NCBI GenBank assembly: GCA_964418085.1
Contig: CAYQKB010000037.1
Span: forward strand, 1-10,334
Length of the DNA: 10,334 nt
Origin: JBBTYG01 sp964418085
GTDB lineage: Bacteria; Patescibacteriota; Minisyncoccia; UBA6257; 2-01-FULL-56-20
Direction of reading: 5' to 3'
The notes beneath the pieces were generated by a model. That model saw only the letters and a list, made by a program, of their open reading frames with translations, was not told the origin of the DNA and searched no databases. Made by a program: the position numbers and the translations under genes. Within the stretch, counting starts at the first letter, position 1, and each line of letters begins with the position of its first letter. Of this stretch, positions 5,768 to 10,334 are shown piece after piece.

Positions 5768-7500
5768 TGACACGTTTCGCATCCTACATCCGAAGGAATC
5801 CGGTCATTTCCTTTTTTGTCGTCGTAGTCGTCGTGTCATTCATTGTTCATGCGTGGAACAGGAACGATCATTTTCAGGAATGCGATTCGTCGCTCGTGTA
5901 TGGTTCCCTCTATGATTTCCCCCGAAGCCAGTTGAGTTTTAATGCGAACACATATCCCCAAAACAGTTTTATATCAAGGAGCACCGCGGAAAATATTGTG
6001 TCGAACCCGCTTGTGAAAGAAATCATTGGGCGATACGCGAAAGATTTTAGTACTGAAGAGATAGTTCGGAGGTTAACCGAAGTCGGGCCCGTGCCCCTCT
6101 TCAGGTTTGCCCTCGTAAGTGCGATAGAGAGAATCAATCCGCCTCATGCTATAAAAAGTTTCTTCGCGGTGCCGCTCGGTTCAACATATTCCGCAGGTGC
6201 CGGCCTCGCGTATGGGCTCGTAAGTGGTTTCCAAACGACATATGAAGATTTTATGTCGCATGCGACGCTGCTTACTCTTGCGCTGTTTCATGTCGGAGTT
6301 CTTCTCATTTTCTTTGCGGCAATCGGTTTCGGCATAGACGGGTACACCGCTCTTCTTGCGGGTTTATGCATGCTCTTTTCGGTGAGTTTATATTCATACG
6401 GATATCATCTGGGAAGTACGGTGTGGAATTTTTCAACCGGCGCATTGTGGATTTGGTTTCTGGTTCGTAACGCGAAGAAACCCGCTTTCTTGCGGACGAT
6501 GTCATATGTTACGGGAATCCTCATATTCTTTAATTATCTTATCGTGTTTTACTGGGTGGCTCTTATCGGCGTTTATTTGCATACCGAACTAAAGTCAGGC
6601 GAAAATTTCAAAGAGCGGGCACGGAAAACGTTTGGAGTTTTGAAAACACAAATCGTCGCAATTATTTCTTTCGCTATTGTGGCCGTGCTTTTTTATCCTC
6701 CCGGCCAGAGCGGGGGCGGCCTTGAACTTCAAAACATAATCTCTAATTTTTATTTCATTATCCTGAATTTTTACAGCATATTTACTCATAGCCGTATGGT
6801 TGATGCAATACAATTTCTTGCCGGCCTTGCGGTAACGGTTTTCGGCTTCATATCTCTTATCGGTGAAAAAACGGAAATTATTCGAAATAGAAAAATTGTT
6901 TCAAAAACCTTTCTCCTGTTCTTTACACTCTTTGTTCTTGCGTCTGTGGTGGGGGTGCTCGGCTTTATTCCGGATCGGCATATTTTATTTTTAGCACCGG
7001 CGATATTTTTTGTTGCCGCAGTCGGCATTGGGTATGGAATCGAGAAATTCAAGCCCCGGGTTAACATACTCCGGTTCGCGGCGCTCTCTATACTTATAGC
7101 AGGCTCGCTTGGGCTATACTCCCGCATCTCTGATGTCAAGGACAGGATCGCCGAGCTCTCGGTTGATCCGGATGTTTCTGCAATTGTGGTTGAGGATTGT
7201 GGATGGAGCTTTATTTATGGAAATTGGCACGGCAAGGTGCCGGCGTATCATATTGAAGCGGGAGTGCTGGAGAGCGGAAAAACATATCTCTATATTAGCC
7301 AATCAAGGGGATTCGACGTGGCGCTTGCACGGTGGAAAAAAGATTATGCTTTTGATATCGAGGTGCAAACGTTTGAAGAGAGAACGGATGCCCGTAATGT
7401 CTATTTCTTGGCCTATAATCCCCGTCATTCTGCCGAAAATCGGCCAAATAGTATTTATGAAACGAAGTTCAGGGTTTTAAAGCTCGTCCGCAAGAATTGA
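5767..7500 (+). CDS. Polytopic membrane protein, probable GT-C-type glycosyltransferase
   Basis: The 577-aa protein has about 10-11 predicted membrane segments by eye (near 13-30, 165-188, 192-213, 217-233, 245-270, 291-310, 345-366, 378-400, 405-425 and 434-452) and a C-terminal soluble part of about 125 residues (452-577). The first helix is followed by an acidic-loop pattern QECDSS (37-42), resembling the first-loop acidic residue of PMT/ArnT-like GT-C enzymes. PDRHILFLAP (402-411) resembles the conserved P..R(Y/H)....P helix start in the same group. GT-C enzymes use polyprenyl-phosphate-linked sugars on the outer face, which fits the DPM-like enzyme encoded just upstream with a one-base overlap. 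Membrane topology is well supported; enzyme class is inference, and a flippase or polymerase is possible. The gene ends TGA followed at once by TAA, the only TGA stop among the genes seen. Confidence 0.6.
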   Translation: MTRFASYIRRNPVISFFVVVVVVSFIVHAWNRNDHFQECDSSLVYGSLYDFPRSQLSFNANTYPQNSFISRSTAENIVSNPLVKEIIGRYAKDFSTEEIVRRLTEVGPVPLFRFALVSAIERINPPHAIKSFFAVPLGSTYSAGAGLAYGLVSGFQTTYEDFMSHATLLTLALFHVGVLLIFFAAIGFGIDGYTALLAGLCMLFSVSLYSYGYHLGSTVWNFSTGALWIWFLVRNAKKPAFLRTMSYVTGILIFFNYLIVFYWVALIGVYLHTELKSGENFKERARKTFGVLKTQIVAIISFAIVAVLFYPPGQSGGGLELQNIISNFYFIILNFYSIFTHSRMVDAIQFLAGLAVTVFGFISLIGEKTEIIRNRKIVSKTFLLFFTLFVLASVVGVLGFIPDRHILFLAPAIFFVAAVGIGYGIEKFKPRVNILRFAALSILIAGSLGLYSRISDVKDRIAELSVDPDVSAIVVEDCGWSFIYGNWHGKVPAYHIEAGVLESGKTYLYISQSRGFDVALARWKKDYAFDIEVQTFEERTDARNVYFLAYNPRHSAENRPNSIYETKFRVLKLVRKN

Positions 7501-7584
7501 TAAATTGATGGTAGTATAGTGATTGTAGTATTGCACTCCGAGCGCCCGTATTGTAAGATTCTTTTTATTGTGCAAAGCAAAAAA

Positions 7585-8874
7585 ATGAACAAAAAAAATA
7601 AAGAAAATCAGGTAGATGCGGTCGTCAGAACCACCTGTCGCGTCTGCGGGTCTTCGAATCTTGCCGACATCCTTTCGTTGGGGAGTTTATATGTTTCGGA
7701 CTTCGTAGATAGCGCGGAGGACGGAGGTCTCGAGGCGCCGCTCGATCTTGTGCTCTGCAATATTGAAAACGGCGGGTGTGGATTGCTCCAATTGCGCCAC
7801 ACGGTTTCCCACGAAGCGATGTATCGGAATTACTGGTACCGCTCCGGTATGAATAAAACAATGACGGATGAGTTGAATAGCATCGCCGCGAAAGTGGAAG
7901 AGATGGCGAAGCTGAAAGAGGGAGACTTTGTTATAGACATCGGCGCGAACGACGGTACATTGCTCCGCGGATATAAAACAAAAGGATTGCAAAAGATTGG
8001 CTACGAGCCCGCGCGAAATTTGGGCAAGTATAATAGCATAGGCACGACAAAAGTATTTAACGATTTCTTTGGTGCGGGCCCATGGCAAAAAGAATTCGGC
8101 GATAAAAAAGCGAAAGCGATTACCTCAATCGCTATGTTTTACGATCTGGAGGATCCAAATGCATTCGTGGGTGATGTGGCGAAGTGTCTCGATCCGGAAG
8201 GAGTGTTTATTATCCAGATGAGTTATTTACCACTCATGCTTTCGCAAAATGCCTTCGATAATATTTGTCACGAACACGTCGAATATTATTCGCTCCTCTC
8301 GCTCGAAAATTTATTGAAGCGGCAGAAGCTCGAGGTATTCGATGTTGAGACCAACGACGTGAACGGCGGTAGTTTCCGGGTATATATCCGCCATCAGGGG
8401 AAGGGTAAATCAATCGCAGTGACGAAAGGCGCACCGGAGCGTGTTTCCGCCATGCGTGCCGAGGAAAAAAAGATTGGCCTTCACGAAAAGAAAGTTCATG
8501 ATGAGTTCGTAAAGCGTGTGAAAAAAATTAAAGACCAACTCACAAACTTCATAAAAGAGGAAAAGAAAAAAGGAAAAAAGATATATGTGTATGGCGCCTC
8601 TACCAAGGGCAATACATTGCTCCAATATTTTAATCTAGATTCGAGCCTCATTTCCGCAGCCGCCGAACGCAATTCCGACAAATGGGGAAAGAAAACCATT
8701 GGAACGCTGATTCCGATTATTTCCGAAGAGCAGGCGAGAAAAGATATGCCGGATTACTTCTTGGCGTTGCCCTGGCATTTCATAACCGAGTTCAAGTCGC
8801 GCGAAGCGGAGTTCTTAAAACGGGGAGGTAAGTTTATCGTACCCTTGCCGGAGTTTGAAATCATAGGAGAATAA
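7585..8874 (+). CDS. NDP-sugar C-methyltransferase (TylC3/NovU type), paralogue 1
   Basis: From the ATG at 7585 this is 429 aa, the usual length of the family, with its three parts in order. First is an N-terminal zinc-binding domain (CRVC at 18-21, C58 and C65 as likely ligands). Second is a SAM-binding Rossmann domain with motif I DIGANDGTLL (118-127), followed by the active-site stretch CHEHVEYYS (228-236). Third is a C-terminal Rossmann-like domain with YVYGASTKGNT (334-344). In characterised members such as TcaB9 and NovU, the HEH region supplies the base that deprotonates a 4-keto-NDP-sugar before C-methylation at C3 or C5. An alternative GTG at 7519 adds 22 residues (IVVLHSERPY...) unlike the family, so it was not used. 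The Shine-Dalgarno region is weak (AGCAAAAAA). An 84-nt gap precedes the gene, the largest in the operon. Confidence 0.85.
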   Translation: MNKKNKENQVDAVVRTTCRVCGSSNLADILSLGSLYVSDFVDSAEDGGLEAPLDLVLCNIENGGCGLLQLRHTVSHEAMYRNYWYRSGMNKTMTDELNSIAAKVEEMAKLKEGDFVIDIGANDGTLLRGYKTKGLQKIGYEPARNLGKYNSIGTTKVFNDFFGAGPWQKEFGDKKAKAITSIAMFYDLEDPNAFVGDVAKCLDPEGVFIIQMSYLPLMLSQNAFDNICHEHVEYYSLLSLENLLKRQKLEVFDVETNDVNGGSFRVYIRHQGKGKSIAVTKGAPERVSAMRAEEKKIGLHEKKVHDEFVKRVKKIKDQLTNFIKEEKKKGKKIYVYGASTKGNTLLQYFNLDSSLISAAAERNSDKWGKKTIGTLIPIISEEQARKDMPDYFLALPWHFITEFKSREAEFLKRGGKFIVPLPEFEIIGE

Positions 8875-8886
8875 AAATTTTTACGC

Positions 8887-10155
8887 ATGGAAAAAATAAC
8901 TGCCTGCCGCGCTTGTAAAAGTACGGATCTAAAATTATTTTTCGATTTGGGAGAGCAGCCTTTCGCGAACGCGCTCTTAAATTCGCCCGATGAGCCCGAA
9001 AAGCGGTACCCGCTCTCACTCAGTTTTTGTGAGAACTGCAGCTTGGTTCAGTTGAATCATACTGCGGATCCGAAAGAGCTTTTTTCTAACTATTTCTGGG
9101 TGACGGGAACGTCGAAGACGGCAAATGAATATGCCCGGCGGTTCATGAGCGAGCTTGTGTCCCGCGCAGGAAAGGAAAAAGGATTTGTGCTCGAAGTTGC
9201 GTCAAACGACGGCGTGTTTCTGAAGCCGTTTATCGAAAACGGATATAAGGTGCTCGGTGTCGATCCTGCAAAAAATATTGTAGATATGGCGGTGAAAGAC
9301 GGCGTACCGACGCTCTGCGAATTTTTTGGAGATGAAGTCGCCCAAAAAATCCGGAAAGAATATGGTCCGGCGCAAATGGTGTTCGCCCGTCACGTCTTTC
9401 CTCACGTGGCAAACACCCACGATTTCCTGAAGGGTCTTCACACAACGCTTGCGGACGACGGCGTGCTTGCGATAGAAGTCCACTACGCGAAAACCATATT
9501 GGATGAACTCCACTACGACTCGATATATCATGAACATCTTTGCTACTTCACATTGAAAAGTCTTGAGAAATTATTGAACGACTTCGGTCTCTATGTTTTC
9601 GATCTCATTATCGGGCCGATCAGCGGGGGAGCGCTTGTGGTCTATGCGAAGAAGCAGAACGGTCCGCAGTCGAAAGCCGTCACGGATCTTCGGGAGAGTG
9701 AAGTGCGCGGCAAAACAAACGAGCTTGCGAGCTGGCAGGAATTCGCGAAGCGGTCGCTTGAGCATAAAAAGGAATTGGTGAGCGAGCTCGCAAAAATCAA
9801 AAAAGAATTACTCAATATTTTCCGGAGTGTTAACGATAAAAAGGGTTTGGTTGCCGGCTGGGGCGCGTCTGCGCGGAGCTCCACGATGCTTAATTTTTGC
9901 GGCATAGACTCAAATACGCTGCCCGTCATTATAGATTTAAATCCGTTGAAGCAGGGGCATTGGACCGCTGGCACGCACATTCGCATTGATACGCCGGAAG
10001 CGGTGCTCGCCTTGAAGCCCGATTACATTTTGATCCTTGCCTGGAACTTCTCGAAAGAAATTATGGACATGCTCAAGAAAAAATATAATTACAAAGGTAT
10101 GTGCGTCGTTCCTCTGCCGGAATTTAAGGTAATAGACATGAGTTTACCCTCCTAA
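8887..10155 (+). CDS. NDP-sugar C-methyltransferase (TylC3/NovU type), paralogue 2
   Basis: The 422-aa protein has the same three-part plan as its neighbour: zinc ligands CRAC (7-10) and CENC (48-51), SAM motif I EVASNDGVFL (103-112), active-site YHEHLCYF (214-221) and the C-terminal Rossmann-like motif GWGASARSS (324-332). The tight CxxC/CxxC pattern and SNDGxxL motif are the more standard form in the family. The upstream copy has a wider spacing in its second zinc pair and a DIGANDG motif. Substrates should be 4-keto-NDP-sugars, giving branched-chain methyl sugars, but position and sugar are unknown. It begins 12 nt after the previous stop, so they are probably cotranscribed, though AGGAGAA lies about 15-20 nt ahead of the ATG, farther than ideal. 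It is the last clearly related gene of the operon in the window. No hairpin terminator is evident after it. Confidence 0.87.
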   Translation: MEKITACRACKSTDLKLFFDLGEQPFANALLNSPDEPEKRYPLSLSFCENCSLVQLNHTADPKELFSNYFWVTGTSKTANEYARRFMSELVSRAGKEKGFVLEVASNDGVFLKPFIENGYKVLGVDPAKNIVDMAVKDGVPTLCEFFGDEVAQKIRKEYGPAQMVFARHVFPHVANTHDFLKGLHTTLADDGVLAIEVHYAKTILDELHYDSIYHEHLCYFTLKSLEKLLNDFGLYVFDLIIGPISGGALVVYAKKQNGPQSKAVTDLRESEVRGKTNELASWQEFAKRSLEHKKELVSELAKIKKELLNIFRSVNDKKGLVAGWGASARSSTMLNFCGIDSNTLPVIIDLNPLKQGHWTAGTHIRIDTPEAVLALKPDYILILAWNFSKEIMDMLKKKYNYKGMCVVPLPEFKVIDMSLPS

Positions 10156-10168
10156 CTTTTTAGATTAA

Positions 10169-10334
10169 ATGGCATACTATACCTATGTGCTCAAGAGTTC
10201 TGTCGATGGTGATAACTACGTTGGTTGCACCAACAATCTGAAACAGCGACTTTTGTTGCATAATTCGGGGAAAGTTACTTCAACTAGTAGTAGAAGGCCG
10301 TTTGTACCAATCTATGTGGAGATTTATCTCAATC
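10169..10334 (+). CDS. GIY-YIG domain protein, N-terminal part (3' end outside window)
   Basis: An ATG at 10169 opens a frame of 55 codons that runs off the window. Its start YYTYVLKS (3-10) and NYVGCTNNLKQRL (16-28) match the GIY-YIG nuclease fold: YTY stands for GIY, YVG (17-19) for YIG, then the conserved R27 and H31, and a later RRP (44-46). Stand-alone GIY-YIG proteins of about 80-100 aa (UPF0213/YhbQ-like) are frequent in Patescibacteria, and their role is generally unknown; DNA cleavage or repair is assumed from the fold. It lies 13 nt past the methyltransferase stop, after CTTTTTAGATTAA, with no good Shine-Dalgarno site. It is probably unrelated to the glycan pathway. Confidence 0.8.
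   Translation, partial: MAYYTYVLKSSVDGDNYVGCTNNLKQRLLLHNSGKVTSTSSRRPFVPIYVEIYLN

Noticed and set aside
7498..7503. TGA as a sense codon (genetic code 25 of some Patescibacteria)
   Set aside because: This TGA is followed immediately by TAA, all other genes end in TAA, and no gene needs TGA to be read through.
7531..7559. Possible promoter TTGCAC-17-TAAGAT ahead of the first C-methyltransferase
   Set aside because: Only 3 of 6 and 4 of 6 consensus positions match; expected by chance in AT-rich spacer. A TATAGT at 7515-7520 also lacks a properly spaced -35 box.
8876..8886. AAAAATTTTT between the two C-methyltransferases as a terminator
   Set aside because: A short AT-only palindrome with no GC stem; the 12-nt gap points to cotranscription.

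Overview
The window looks like a piece of chromosome from a Patescibacteria-type bacterium (candidate phyla radiation, perhaps Parcubacteria-like). This is inferred, not proven. The hints are compact genes, spacers of 0-12 nt or 1-nt overlaps inside an operon, few Shine-Dalgarno sites, near-universal TAA stops (one TGA, directly followed by TAA), and a short stand-alone GIY-YIG protein. No rRNA, tRNA, CRISPR array, insertion sequence or phage gene is visible.

Left part (1-2727). The window opens inside a plus-strand gene whose visible part resembles the C-terminal half of a uridine-kinase/phosphoribulokinase-like P-loop kinase. It may be followed by a 39-codon overlapping ORF. A perfect 24-nt palindrome (525-548) serves as a bidirectional terminator against two minus-strand genes. 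These are an inositol-monophosphatase-family (FIG superfamily) metal-dependent phosphatase (572-1639) and a protein that looks like a degenerate 2H phosphoesterase (1834-2538, probably starting further upstream at a non-standard ACG). Each minus-strand gene has a consensus-like sigma70-type promoter with an exact TTGACA and 17-nt spacing. A GC-rich hairpin terminator (1771-1807) separates them.

Right part (2728-10155). A plus-strand surface-polysaccharide (or other glycoconjugate) operon starts at a divergent promoter pair and runs through seven genes. They are a GDPD/PI-PLC-like TIM-barrel protein of the type found in polysaccharide loci, two paralogous sugar-phosphate nucleotidyltransferases, a GT2 (dolichol-phosphate-mannose-synthase-like) glycosyltransferase, a large polytopic membrane protein that is probably a GT-C-type transferase, and two tandem TylC3/NovU-type sugar C-methyltransferases. 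A plausible reading is activation of two sugars or sugar-like alcohol phosphates, C-branching methylation of NDP-sugars, loading onto a polyprenyl carrier by the GT2 enzyme, and transfer on the outer face of the membrane by the GT-C protein. The dehydratases that would supply the keto-sugar substrates of the methyltransferases are not in the window.

Right edge (10169-10334). The first 55 codons of a GIY-YIG domain protein run off the end of the window.

Points most worth a second look: the probable ACG start of the 2H-like gene, its H-to-Q change in the second 2H motif, near-leaderless starts in the operon, and the tandem pairs of nucleotidyltransferases and C-methyltransferases. I see no convincing wholly new system. 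The nearest candidate is the unassigned sugar pathway encoded by the seven-gene operon.
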